This document shows, one piece after another, positions 52,545 to 60,285 of a stretch of DNA of 64,000 nucleotides (positions are counted from its first letter, which is position 1; each line of letters opens with the position of its first letter). The translations under genes and the position numbers were made by a program. This DNA is from Mesotoga sp. BH458_6_3_2_1 (lineage in GTDB: Bacteria; Thermotogota; Thermotogae; Petrotogales; Kosmotogaceae). The stretch covers positions 188,880-252,879 of the forward strand of contig NZ_JFHL01000021.1 in NCBI RefSeq assembly GCF_003664995.1. Direction: 5' to 3'. A model generated the notes under the pieces. That model did no database searches and was not told the DNA's origin. It saw only the letters and a list, made by a program, of their open reading frames with translations.

Positions 52545-53471
52545 ATGGATTCAAACGCAGAAAGACTCGACAGAGTACAGAAAGCAATAGAAATAACGGG
52601 AGAAAGACTGCGCTCTTGTGACCTGTGCCCAAAGAAATGTCGTGTAAACAGGTATGAGACTCCTGGTTTCTGCATGCAGAGGATCGAACCAAGAGTTTCA
52701 GCAACAGTACTGCACTTTGGGGAAGAACCACCTTTGGTGAAGGAAGGCGGTGCAGGTGCAGTCTTTTTCAGTGGCTGCACAATGAGCTGTCTCTACTGTC
52801 AAAACTTCGCTTTCAGTCAGAAGAACGCAGGTAAGGTCTTTTCATTTGAAGAGCTATCAAAACACTTCATAAAGATTCAGGAGGAAGGAGCCGCTTGCAT
52901 CGATCTCGTCACTCCGACTCCCAATCTGTATGGCTTCCTTAAAGCCTACGAACTTGCACTTGAGGAGGGCTTTTTCCTTCCAGTGGTGTTCAACACTAGC
53001 GGTTATGAAGAAGTAAGTACGCTGCAGCTTCTCGATGGAATAGTCGACATCTATCTCACAGACATAAGATACACCGACGATGCGGTTGGAGAGAAATACT
53101 CCCTTGTCCCAGATTACTGGACCGTCACAAAGAATTCAGTGAAGGAGATGTTTAGACAAACTGGCTCCTTCAGAGAAGAAAACATGCGAGGAGTTATAGT
53201 CAGGCACCTTGTTCTACCTGAAGGAATTGCAGGTACAGAAGAGATGGCGGAGTTTGTGGCTTTTGAATTGTCCTCGTCCGTTCCCATATCGCTTATGTCA
53301 CAGTATCGACCAGTTTACAGGGCTAGAGAGCACTACGAACTATCGAGAAAAATCTCGGAAGAGGAATACGTTTATGCACTTGATGTGATTGATAGATTTG
53401 GTCTTACTGGATGGATGCAGCATTTCGAATGTAAGGAGAATTTCAGGGCCAAACCTTTGAGGTGGGACTAG
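52545..53471 (+). CDS. Radical SAM protein, PflA-like activating enzyme family
   Basis: 308 residues. The radical SAM cluster motif CTMSCLYCQN (CxxxCxxC) is at about residue 78. An additional N-terminal cysteine set, CDLCPKKCRVNR...GFC, resembles that of PflX/AmmeMemo-type relatives. VTPTPNLYGF and NTSGYE are family motifs. These enzymes make a 5'-deoxyadenosyl radical to activate a glycyl-radical enzyme or modify a protein; no target gene is adjacent. Its stop abuts the ATG of mrpE, so they are co-transcribed. Confidence 0.85.
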   Translation: MDSNAERLDRVQKAIEITGERLRSCDLCPKKCRVNRYETPGFCMQRIEPRVSATVLHFGEEPPLVKEGGAGAVFFSGCTMSCLYCQNFAFSQKNAGKVFSFEELSKHFIKIQEEGAACIDLVTPTPNLYGFLKAYELALEEGFFLPVVFNTSGYEEVSTLQLLDGIVDIYLTDIRYTDDAVGEKYSLVPDYWTVTKNSVKEMFRQTGSFREENMRGVIVRHLVLPEGIAGTEEMAEFVAFELSSSVPISLMSQYRPVYRAREHYELSRKISEEEYVYALDVIDRFGLTGWMQHFECKENFRAKPLRWD

Positions 53472-53825
53472 ATGATTTTCGTAATCTCGTTTTTTCTGTG
53501 GATCACCTTTTTTGGAAGGTTCACTATAGCCTCAGAGATATCGGGTTTACTTGTGTCTGTCCTGGTGCAGTATGTATCTGCAAGGCTTATCCGTCCCGGT
53601 CCGGCTCTCGGCACCGTATTTCGAATTATGCTCGCTTTACCTGTTGCAGTCTTCCAATCATTCAGAATTATCTTCTCGAAACCCGTATTTACGGTAAGAA
53701 GCGAAAAGGCACCGGAGAACAGAATCGTTGAATTTGGGAAGATAATCTCTATTACAATGACCCCTGAGGAAGTTGTCATTTCGAAGGACAGGGAAGGGCT
53801 GTTGATCCACGAGGTGAAAAAGTGA
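53472..53825 (+). CDS. mrpE: Na+/H+ antiporter subunit MrpE
   Basis: 117 residues: two or three membrane helices and a short cytosolic tail with EKAPENRIVEFGKIISITMTPEEV, matching the MnhE/MrpE family. MrpE is a small accessory subunit needed for assembly of the Mrp complex in the membrane. It directly follows the radical SAM gene, whose last codons supply the SD (GAGGTG), and overlaps mrpF by four bases. Confidence 0.9.
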   Translation: MIFVISFFLWITFFGRFTIASEISGLLVSVLVQYVSARLIRPGPALGTVFRIMLALPVAVFQSFRIIFSKPVFTVRSEKAPENRIVEFGKIISITMTPEEVVISKDREGLLIHEVKK

Positions 53826-54070
53826 CCTTCTATATCACAATGGCGGCAATAATTTCTTCTATTGTAATGCTGGTCTGGTTTGCCGCAAGTAGTGATCCCT
53901 GGAGGTTGCTGATAGCCTACTCCTCTATTTCGACAAGACTTCTCATAGGCGTCATATTTATTGAAATGGTTACGGGAGTTGATTTCGTTTCAAGCGTAGC
54001 GCTGCTTTTTCTTATACTAAATACAAGTGGTACGATTATTGCTGCTTATTATCTTGGGGTCAGAAGATGA
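53822..54070 (+). CDS. mrpF: Na+/H+ antiporter subunit MrpF
   Basis: 82 residues, three membrane helices, GTG start overlapping the mrpE stop. The helix order and the SISTRLLIGVIFIEMVTGVDF segment fit MnhF/MrpF. Small accessory subunit of the cation/proton antiporter. Confidence 0.85.
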   Translation: MTFYITMAAIISSIVMLVWFAASSDPWRLLIAYSSISTRLLIGVIFIEMVTGVDFVSSVALLFLILNTSGTIIAAYYLGVRR

Positions 54071-54348
54071 CGAGAATCTTAGGGTACCTATTTCTGATTC
54101 CCGGTCTGTTTTTCGTTTTCGCAGGCACATTCAGGGCCATCCTGGCACACACAATCATTGGAACCCTCCATTTCTTAACGGTTGCCGACACTGTCGGGCT
54201 GATATTCATCGTCATCTCCGCTTCTTTCTTTGGCCTGTTGACGATAATTGAGATGCTTGCGTTTATTGTCGCTCTGATGGTCACTGGACCGCTTGTAACT
54301 CACGTAATCGCCAGGGCCTTCATTAACTCGGGGGGAAAAGAGAAATGA
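54067..54348 (+). CDS. mrpG: Na+/H+ antiporter subunit MrpG
   Basis: 93 residues, three membrane helices. FRAILAHTIIGTLHFLTVADTVGLI corresponds to the MnhG signature region. Overlaps mrpF and the next gene by ATGA. Small accessory subunit. Confidence 0.87.
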   Translation: MTRILGYLFLIPGLFFVFAGTFRAILAHTIIGTLHFLTVADTVGLIFIVISASFFGLLTIIEMLAFIVALMVTGPLVTHVIARAFINSGGKEK

Positions 54349-55034
54349 GTTTCGTCTTAATCGGAATCAGTTCTCTTTATCTGATTAGCGCGATGATCGT
54401 CCTTTCATCTAAGAATAACTTCCAGAGTGTTATCTGGTTTGGAATTATGGGTTCGGTTTCGGCCGTCATTATGATGATAATAGGAGCACCGGACGTCGCG
54501 ATGACACAATTTTCTGTTGGAGTTGCATTGGTTCTAATCGTATACATAATGGCACTTAAGAAACAGCGCCGTGTTCGTCTCGGATTTCTCGCTGTGCCTT
54601 CGATGATAGAGGAATCGCCTTCCGGTCTCAGAGGGCTAGAGTGGGAGATTATTCAGCTTGTTGACGAAAAGGAGGGTTATCACGTTGAACCAGTGAAGTT
54701 CTCTTCGAAGGAAGAAGCATTGAAAGCCGTTGAGAACCATGAAGTCGATCTGATTTGCGGAGCATTTACAGAGGACGACGTTTCAGGCAGAACAAAGGGC
54801 ATCCCTTATCTAGAGACTTCAATATTTATCTGCAACGGGGAGGAAATCGATTTTGTGAGACTGAAACACCTGAGCAGAAACGCTATTTCTCCCACACAAA
54901 AATTCCTGAAGAAGAGTAGCTATGTTTTTGTCATTTCCATGAATTCGCCGGATCTGGAAAGAGACATTTATGAAGGATTGAACGAAATCAGCTCTTCAGG
55001 GAATATCGAAAAGATAGTGGGGCGGTACCTTTGA
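54345..55034 (+). CDS. DUF4040/MbhD-type antiporter subunit fused to a solute-binding-like domain
   Basis: 229 residues. Residues 1-75 have three membrane helices with GAPDVAMTQFSVG, the MbhD (MrpA internal) signature. Residues about 90-229 are soluble and resemble the family 3 solute-binding/glutamine-receptor fold: LEWEIIQLV, EEALKAVENHEVDLICGAFT, RTKGIPYLE and the tail DLERDIYEGLNEISSSGNIE. I do not know this fusion from standard Mrp operons. The binding-like domain could sense a ligand and regulate the antiporter; inference. It overlaps both neighbours. Confidence 0.8.
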   Translation: MSFVLIGISSLYLISAMIVLSSKNNFQSVIWFGIMGSVSAVIMMIIGAPDVAMTQFSVGVALVLIVYIMALKKQRRVRLGFLAVPSMIEESPSGLRGLEWEIIQLVDEKEGYHVEPVKFSSKEEALKAVENHEVDLICGAFTEDDVSGRTKGIPYLETSIFICNGEEIDFVRLKHLSRNAISPTQKFLKKSSYVFVISMNSPDLERDIYEGLNEISSSGNIEKIVGRYL

Positions 55035-55702
55035 AGATAGCAGGAATAATTGCAGTTACAATGATCTTTGTCATTGTTTTGCTTTCATTTGACCCTTCGG
55101 GAAGTATTCCCAGTCCGATAGAGCAAATAGTGGATCGAGTAAATGTGCCCAATGCAGTTACAAGCGTTTATCTCGAGACAAGACTCTATGACACGATATT
55201 CGAGATAATCGTTTTCAGCATAACGGCTCTGGGAGTAGCTTCTCTCTTTGCATCGCTGCCGGTTAATCGCGACGAAGATCAGCACGTTTTTGGGACAGTT
55301 ACAGTCTATAGCGGTGGCCTTGCCGCCTTGTCGATAACCCTTTTCTTATATGTCGTAATAAACGGCCACATAACCCCTGGTGGAGGCTTTGTTGGCGGAG
55401 TTGTGCTTGCAACAGGCGTAATCACTTATGGTCTCACTTCCAGTTTCAAGAAGGCAAGTATTCATTATGATAAGTTGAAGATCGGAATATTTGAGAACCT
55501 AGGTCTCGTGATGATTTTCGCATTCTCAACTCTGATTATCCTTTTCCCAGAGACCCACTCGCGATTACTTTCTGCGGCTGGCTTTGGTTCAACTTTCAGC
55601 GGTGGGCTAATCCCGATCCTGAACATTCTCATCGGAATCAAAGTGTATGCCGGTGCATGGAAGATGTCCAGTGAGTTCATAAATAGGCGGGGGACACTAT
55701 GA
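55031..55702 (+). CDS. mrpB: MbhE-MrpB fused antiporter subunit
   Basis: 223 residues. The N-terminal 80 residues match the MrpA C-terminal/MbhE segment (ETRLYDTIFEIIVFSITALG). The rest is the MnhB domain with four helices and NGHITPGGGFVGGVV. It starts at TTG 55031 overlapping the previous stop (TTGA). Together with the preceding gene it supplies the C-terminal half of MrpA without the NuoL-like part. Confidence 0.87.
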   Translation: MKIAGIIAVTMIFVIVLLSFDPSGSIPSPIEQIVDRVNVPNAVTSVYLETRLYDTIFEIIVFSITALGVASLFASLPVNRDEDQHVFGTVTVYSGGLAALSITLFLYVVINGHITPGGGFVGGVVLATGVITYGLTSSFKKASIHYDKLKIGIFENLGLVMIFAFSTLIILFPETHSRLLSAAGFGSTFSGGLIPILNILIGIKVYAGAWKMSSEFINRRGTL

Positions 55703-56058
55703 CTGGAACTATCGTAATCTATTTCTCAATTTCGGGAATGCTCGTGGGAACGATCGGTATGATTCTATCAAAGGACCTCATAAAGAAGATTCTCTCTTTC
55801 GGTATCGTGGAGACCTCAATAAACCTCATGTACACAGGAATCTCGGCAAGAAGCGGGATAATACCTCCCATAGTCAGCGGTGATTTTTCAAACGCTTTCT
55901 ACGCAGATCCCATACCTCAAGCAGTAATAATCACAGGGATTGTGATATCGTTTGCCCTTCTTTGCCTTTCACTCGTATTTGCGATCATAATATACAACAG
56001 ATACCACACAATGAATGTCGAGGCAATCGAAATGATCTTCGAGAGGGAGGAACGGTGA
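55699..56058 (+). CDS. mrpC: Na+/H+ antiporter subunit MrpC (NuoK-like)
   Basis: 119 residues, three membrane helices. GIVETSINLMYTGISA and DPIPQAVIITGIVISFA are NuoK/MrpC landmarks; the glutamate of GIVET corresponds to the conserved helix-2 Glu of this family. Overlaps both neighbours, so translation is coupled. Confidence 0.9.
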   Translation: MTGTIVIYFSISGMLVGTIGMILSKDLIKKILSFGIVETSINLMYTGISARSGIIPPIVSGDFSNAFYADPIPQAVIITGIVISFALLCLSLVFAIIIYNRYHTMNVEAIEMIFEREER

Positions 56059-57497
56059 TCGCGCTCGTCTTTCTACCCGTGCTGGGAGGAATTATCTGTC
56101 TGGTGTTGAAAGACAGAAAGTCAGTTAGTTCGATAGTAGCGATTGTGACTGCTATTGCAAGTGGGAGCGTTCTTCCTTTCGTTATCTTTGAAGATGCTTC
56201 GATTATTCTGGGGAAGTGGGGAGTTCTTGGAATCGGCCTGGCAATCGATGAACTTACTACTCCATTTCTGTTATCTACTTTCATAGTAATGCTGGCAATT
56301 ATTCTGAATTCGATCAATAAGAGTTACGACGGATTCTTCTATGCTTTGATTCTGATACTCTATGGAACCTTGAATTCGATATTTCTTTCGAGAGATCTGT
56401 TCAATATCTTCGTGACTGTTGAGCTGGCATCGATAATCTCGTTCATTCTCATTTCTTACGAAAAGAAGCCGCGGCAGGCGTGGGCGAGTCTAAAATACCT
56501 TCTTCTCTCTTCTCTCGGTCTGAACTTCTACCTTCTTGGTATAGGAATTGTCTACATGGAGACGGGTTCATTTGCCATGGAGAGTCTTGAGAAAGCTTCA
56601 ACGATAGCCTCTGTACTGATCTTTGGAGGGCTTGCCGTCAAATCCGGCCTCTTCTTCTTCTCAATGTGGCTGCCTGATGCTCACTCCAACGCACCCACCG
56701 AAGTCTCTCCAATACTCTCCGGTCTAATTGTCAAGCTCGACGTGTACCTGTCTATAAGATTCATCACTTATTCCTCTTTTAGCTGGATGAGAGATACCTA
56801 TATCTTCATAGGCATACTCAGCGCAATCATTGGCGTAATCTTTGCCGTCAATTCAAAGAACGCGAAGCGGGTTCTAGCATATCACACGATCTCTCAGGTG
56901 GGGTTCATGCTTGTGAATTGTGATAAGTCCTCTGCCTGGCATGGTTTCAGCCACGCGGTTTTCAAGACGCTTCTCTTTCTGGCGGTCGGAAATATTTCGG
57001 CAAGACTCGGAACAAAGGACTATTCAAAATGGTCGGGGAAAATCAGCACAGTTGAATACACCTTTCTATTAATCGGCTCACTCGCCATAGCGGGCTTCCC
57101 TATGACCTCCGGGTGTGTTACAAAAGAAGTCATAATACATGGGGCATGTTGCCCATCATTGAGAATACTTCTATTAATTGCTTCTGTAGGAACGGCAATG
57201 AGCTTCTCGAAGTTTATTTTCCTGAAACCGGTCAAAACAACCACTTGGCCGGCCGCAAATGTTGTTGCCGCATATGTCATTCTCTCAGGGGTGATAATCA
57301 CCCACGGAGTAATCGGCTTTGAGATATACATGTTTGAATCTCTTCTCGCAGTAGTGGCGGGAATTGCAGCCTATCTGATCCTGCGAAGATTCCTGAAGCC
57401 ACTTCCGATCTATCTTGAAAGAATTGATTCGGCTCTTTCTTCGTACCTAATCCTCTTTCTTATAACTATCGGTTTGGCTATTCTTTTCTCCTCTTGA
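56055..57497 (+). CDS. mrpD: Na+/H+ antiporter subunit MrpD (NuoL/M/N-like)
   Basis: About 480 residues, roughly 14 membrane helices. The proton-channel residues are visible: Glu in FVTVELASI, Lys in GLAVKSGLFFFSMWLPDAHS, and Lys in HAVFKTLLF. It is the only large pump subunit in the operon because the MrpA NuoL-like part is missing, as in simple Mbh-type antiporter modules. GTG 56055 is chosen because it overlaps the mrpC stop (GTGA) with GGGAGG just upstream; the open frame begins inside mrpC. Confidence 0.9.
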   Translation: MIALVFLPVLGGIICLVLKDRKSVSSIVAIVTAIASGSVLPFVIFEDASIILGKWGVLGIGLAIDELTTPFLLSTFIVMLAIILNSINKSYDGFFYALILILYGTLNSIFLSRDLFNIFVTVELASIISFILISYEKKPRQAWASLKYLLLSSLGLNFYLLGIGIVYMETGSFAMESLEKASTIASVLIFGGLAVKSGLFFFSMWLPDAHSNAPTEVSPILSGLIVKLDVYLSIRFITYSSFSWMRDTYIFIGILSAIIGVIFAVNSKNAKRVLAYHTISQVGFMLVNCDKSSAWHGFSHAVFKTLLFLAVGNISARLGTKDYSKWSGKISTVEYTFLLIGSLAIAGFPMTSGCVTKEVIIHGACCPSLRILLLIASVGTAMSFSKFIFLKPVKTTTWPAANVVAAYVILSGVIITHGVIGFEIYMFESLLAVVAGIAAYLILRRFLKPLPIYLERIDSALSSYLILFLITIGLAILFSS

Positions 57498-57522
57498 AAA
57501 GGAGTATCGATTCCGCTATAAT
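57494..57522 (+). promoter_or_regulatory. tRNA-Trp promoter
   Basis: TTGAAA (57494-57499), 17-base spacer, TATAAT (57517-57522). The -35 overlaps the mrpD stop codon, and the predicted start is a few bases before the tRNA 5' end. Confidence 0.8.
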
Positions 57523-57531
57523 CGTCTTTGT

Positions 57532-57607
57532 AGGCGAGTAGCTCAATTGGCAGAGCGACGGTCTCCAAAATCGTAGGTCGGGGGTTCGAGGCCCTCCTCG
57601 CCTGCCA
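57532..57607 (+). tRNA. trpT: tRNA-Trp (CCA anticodon)
   Basis: 76 bases including encoded CCA. Acceptor AGGCGAG pairs with CTCGCCT, discriminator G. D-arm GCTC...GAGC. The anticodon stem is ACGGT/ATCGT with one G-U pair, and the loop is CTCCAAA with anticodon CCA at 57565-57567. The T-arm carries GGTTCGAGGC. All stems close. Confidence 0.95.
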
Positions 57608-57610
57608 GAA

Positions 57611-57636
57611 AAGAGAGGATATATCCTCTCTTTTTA
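57611..57636. terminator. Bidirectional terminator
   Basis: GAGAGGA (57613-57619), loop TATA, TCCTCTC (57624-57630), followed by TTTTTATTT on the plus strand and by TTTTC on the minus strand. It serves the tRNA gene and the convergent GNAT gene. Confidence 0.88.
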
Positions 57637-58110
57637 TTTGTTGGATATCTGCTTTGCCATATTCATACTTGTAACTTCATATCCCATCTTCTTATAGAGA
57701 GCAACCGCGACAGAGTTGTGAGCGAAAACATGAAGCGAAAGGTTCTCCACACCTAGTTCTATAGCATAGTCTTCAAGGGCTCCCAGACTTGCCTTCCCAT
57801 ATCCCATGCCCCTGTACTCTTTTTGAATCACAAAATCGTATATGAATCCCTTCTTCTCCATCCTGGGAAAGATATGGAGCCACAGATAGCCTATCGTCTG
57901 ATTATTATCTGTTTCAATTATGCTCAGCAGTTCATGGTTCTTTGTCTCTAATCCCTCAGACAAAAGTGCATCGATTTCCATCCTTGCTTTCTCTAGAGCG
58001 CTGCTTTCCTCCCATCTTCCAGACTTTACGTTTTCAATTGCATAATACCTCACCAGTTTTTCGAAATAGTCCTCAAACTCTTCGTGTTTCATCTTCTTAA
58101 GTCTTATCAA
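57634..58110 (-). CDS. GNAT family N-acetyltransferase
   Basis: 158 residues. Motif A for acetyl-CoA binding is KEYRGMGYGKAS, and motif B is LSLHVFAHNSVAVALYKKMGY. The N-terminal helix is charged. Substrate unknown (amine or protein N-terminus). It starts at TTG 58110 with AAAGGAGG seven bases upstream. Its SD region touches the end of the HPP pseudogene upstream. Confidence 0.9.
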   Translation of the reverse strand: MIRLKKMKHEEFEDYFEKLVRYYAIENVKSGRWEESSALEKARMEIDALLSEGLETKNHELLSIIETDNNQTIGYLWLHIFPRMEKKGFIYDFVIQKEYRGMGYGKASLGALEDYAIELGVENLSLHVFAHNSVAVALYKKMGYEVTSMNMAKQISNK

Positions 58111-58139
58111 TCAAGAACCTCCTTTCAAGACTCGATCCA

Positions 58140-58550
58140 TCAGGTGTTTCTTAAAAAGCTGCCGAAAGATGCTCTGGATCGGTAATAAAAATAACGAACA
58201 TGCTGAATCCGATTGCCGTAAAATCCATCAAAGTAATGGAATGTTCTCAGACAATTCAAAATCGGCTCTGTTAGCCAAAAGGTCTCCTTGCGAATAAGAA
58301 GAACCACAAAAAGGCCGAGAACACTACCGCCCATAAGGGATCAGGTGCTAGAGATTGTTGGATTTGACTTTGTAAACAAAATGAATGTCGAAACCCCAAA
58401 TGAAGTGACGAAAACCTCCTCCGAGATCAAACCGAGAAAGAGCGGCACTGCAAAGACGGACAAAACGGTTGTTACTGTTTGGAATATGTACTTCGAAAGA
58501 TTCTGTCGAAACCTGGAGTCGAGTATTATGGCTTCACCTCCCGAAAACAC
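58140..58550 (-). pseudogene. Broken HPP-family membrane protein gene
   Basis: Minus-strand frame from 58550 encodes FRQNLSKYIFQTVTTVL, FAVPLFLGLISEEV and TSFGVSTFILFTKSNP, then TGA at 58341-58343 where Arg is expected, and the same frame goes on with SLMGGSVLGLFVVLLIRK. This is the HPP-family N-terminal half. After that the frame shifts: the continuation AIGFSMFVIFITDPEH is in another frame, and the expected HPPA motif is replaced. So there is one nonsense mutation and one frameshift. The start is also unclear: GGGAGGTG is followed by ATA rather than ATG. Confidence 0.7.
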
Positions 58551-58650
58551 CGAGAACTACTACAACTTCTAATTGACGTTTTAATCATTATCAGCTGATA
58601 GAATCTTTCTATATAAAGATATTCTAAACCATTTGGGGAGCAAGCCAAGC

Positions 58651-58932
58651 TTGATAACAGTCGAAGTGATTCTCGAAGGAAAAGTTCAGAAGGTTGGAAT
58701 GAGAAACTACATAAGGCGCCTCGCGATTAAGCACAAGATCAAAGGGTATGTCGAGAATGTTGATAATGGGTCAGTGAGAGTAGTCGCTCAAGGTAGTGAA
58801 GAAAAGCTCTCAGTATTTTTGAAGAACATCGAGAAAGTATCTCTTGCAGTGAGACTTTCAGGAGGCAAGATTCTCAAGATGGTAGAGCGACCATCCTGCG
58901 AGCGGGGTTTTGGATCGTTCGAGAAGAGATAA
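58651..58932 (+). CDS. acyP: Acylphosphatase
   Basis: About 94 residues. GKVQKVGMRNYIRRLA has the catalytic Arg, and GYVENVDNGSVRVVAQG has the catalytic Asn. It hydrolyses acyl phosphates such as acetyl phosphate or carbamoyl phosphate. The usual GVGFR reads KVGMR here and W is replaced by Y, a mild divergence. TTG 58651 is chosen by homology and because GGGGAG lies ten bases upstream. Its end overlaps the longer frame of the next gene, but not its true start. Confidence 0.88.
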   Translation: MITVEVILEGKVQKVGMRNYIRRLAIKHKIKGYVENVDNGSVRVVAQGSEEKLSVFLKNIEKVSLAVRLSGGKILKMVERPSCERGFGSFEKR

Positions 58933-58954
58933 TTCGAGGTTTTGGAGGAGAGAA

Positions 58955-59857
58955 TTGATCTTAATCATAATTCTGGTAGTTATTGTGAGTTTCCTAATGA
59001 CAGCGGGTCTGGTTTTCGCATATAAAGTTACAAGGCCAAAGCAGATTCCTTACGATGAGACATACCGCATAGAGGTTGAAAAAGGTAGAATGGATCCTGA
59101 GTGGTTCGAAGAGATTGAAAAGGAAGAGATCTGGATCGACTCTCCATATGGATATAGGCTTCACGGACTGTTCATTCCCTGCAATAATTCCAGTAAAGCC
59201 GTAATAATTTGCCATGGAATCACCTATTCATTGTTTGGCTCGATCAAATACGCAAGGATCTTTCACAAACTGGGCTTCAACGTTATCGCTTATGACCACA
59301 GAAACCATGGCAAGAGCGGCGGAAGCAATACTACTCTCGGATACTACGAGAAGCATGACCTTGCTTCCGTTAAGAGCTGGGTCATCCAAAGGCTAGGAAA
59401 AGATGCTCGCATCGGCCTCCACGGTGAATCGATGGGTGCGGCAATAGTTCTTCAGTACCTTTCTCTCGATCGAGACATTGATTTTTGCGTCGCGGACTGT
59501 GGCTTTTCGGACCTCGAAGAGCTACTTTCGGTAAGACTGAGAGAAGACTTTCACCTTCCCTCGATTCCATTCATTTGGCTAGCTCGATTCTTCGCAAAAC
59601 TCCTAACTGGCGCAAATCTAAAAGAAGTAAGCCCAATAGAATCCGTAAGAGAGTCGTTAATTCCAGTGATGTTCGCGCACGGAGCTGAAGACCATTATGT
59701 TCCAACCTATATGAGCGAAAAGATGCACAGGGAAGGCAATTCGAAAAACCATCTTCTAGTAGTTCCCGGAGCGGCCCACGCTATGGCCCTTACTTCCGAT
59801 CCAGTTGCCTACGAGAAAGAGGTCGAAAGATTCCTTCAGAACAGCAACCTTCTTTGA
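58955..59857 (+). CDS. Membrane-anchored alpha/beta hydrolase
   Basis: About 300 residues. An N-terminal hydrophobic segment (residues 1-25) is a signal anchor. The hydrolase fold shows HGITYS (oxyanion), AYDHRNHGKSGG, nucleophile GESMG, Asp in HGAEDHYVP and His in GAAHAM. Resembles the BEM46/ABHD13-like esterases. Substrate unknown. TTG 58955 is taken as start because GGAGG lies six bases upstream; 15 codons of upstream frame are discarded. Confidence 0.85.
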   Translation: MILIIILVVIVSFLMTAGLVFAYKVTRPKQIPYDETYRIEVEKGRMDPEWFEEIEKEEIWIDSPYGYRLHGLFIPCNNSSKAVIICHGITYSLFGSIKYARIFHKLGFNVIAYDHRNHGKSGGSNTTLGYYEKHDLASVKSWVIQRLGKDARIGLHGESMGAAIVLQYLSLDRDIDFCVADCGFSDLEELLSVRLREDFHLPSIPFIWLARFFAKLLTGANLKEVSPIESVRESLIPVMFAHGAEDHYVPTYMSEKMHREGNSKNHLLVVPGAAHAMALTSDPVAYEKEVERFLQNSNLL

Positions 59858-59983
59858 AAGAATCCATACATTGGATGCTATGGATCTTATTGAAAACATG
59901 ATCTACCATTTTTCAACTTTCATCTGAAAATATTCATTCACTTTCCGAATCTATCAACTATTTACTTCATTAGAGATCAAATT

Positions 59984-60029
59984 ACTGATTTAAGTGCCTT
60001 ATCAGTTTGAACAATACTGATATTATCAG
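59984..60029. promoter_or_regulatory. Repeated CTGAT/ATCAG palindromes
   Basis: Two adjacent sites with the same half-site: ACTGAT-11 bases-ATCAGT and CTGATA-T-TATCAG, about 30 bases apart and 45-90 bases upstream of the TTGACA box. The arrangement suggests tandem binding sites for an activator or repressor of the transporter operon. Confidence 0.45.
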
Positions 60030-60239
60030 ATATTTGCTTATATAATTCAGTAATCAATGAAAATAATAGCTTGACACTGTTGTAATTATTATGATAGACT
60101 TCGTAATGCTTTGATATATGTTCCAGTTACAGCAAAATCTTATTGTGAATTGCTTTATTTTTTTATTATGAGTGCCATTAAGAAGATAAAACTGCATCTA
60201 TTAAGAAAATTATTCTACACTACACATACTAATTAGACG

Positions 60240-60261
60240 TTCTGTGCAATGTCACAGAACT
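60240..60261 (+). promoter_or_regulatory. Leader hairpin before the peptide-binding protein gene
   Basis: GTTCTGTG (60240-60247) pairs perfectly with CACAGAAC (60254-60261) around CAATGT, ending about ten bases before the GGGGGCG ribosome-binding site. Could stabilise the 5' end of a highly expressed mRNA or act as an operator. Confidence 0.55.
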
Positions 60262-60285
60262 AAATGAAAAAGGGGGCGAAAGAAA

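Larger units (their letters stand above)
59858..60285. other. AT-rich promoter region of the peptide ABC operon
   Basis: 428 bases, clearly more AT-rich than its surroundings, no gene. TTGACA (60072-60077) and TAGACT (60096-60101), 18 bases apart, are the best promoter. Upstream are related inverted repeats: ACTGAT/ATCAGT (59984-59989, 60001-60006) and CTGATA-T-TATCAG (60017-60029). ATCCATA/TATGGAT at 59863-59886 may be a weak terminator-like hairpin. Leader of about 180 bases. Confidence 0.5.

Noticed and set aside
58341-58343. UGA as selenocysteine in the HPP-family gene
   Set aside because: The expected residue is Arg, no SECIS-like hairpin follows, and the gene has a further frameshift.
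59858-60285. Riboswitch upstream of the peptide ABC operon
   Set aside because: The only strong secondary structure is a simple 8-bp hairpin; no conserved aptamer core or terminator/antiterminator pair is visible.
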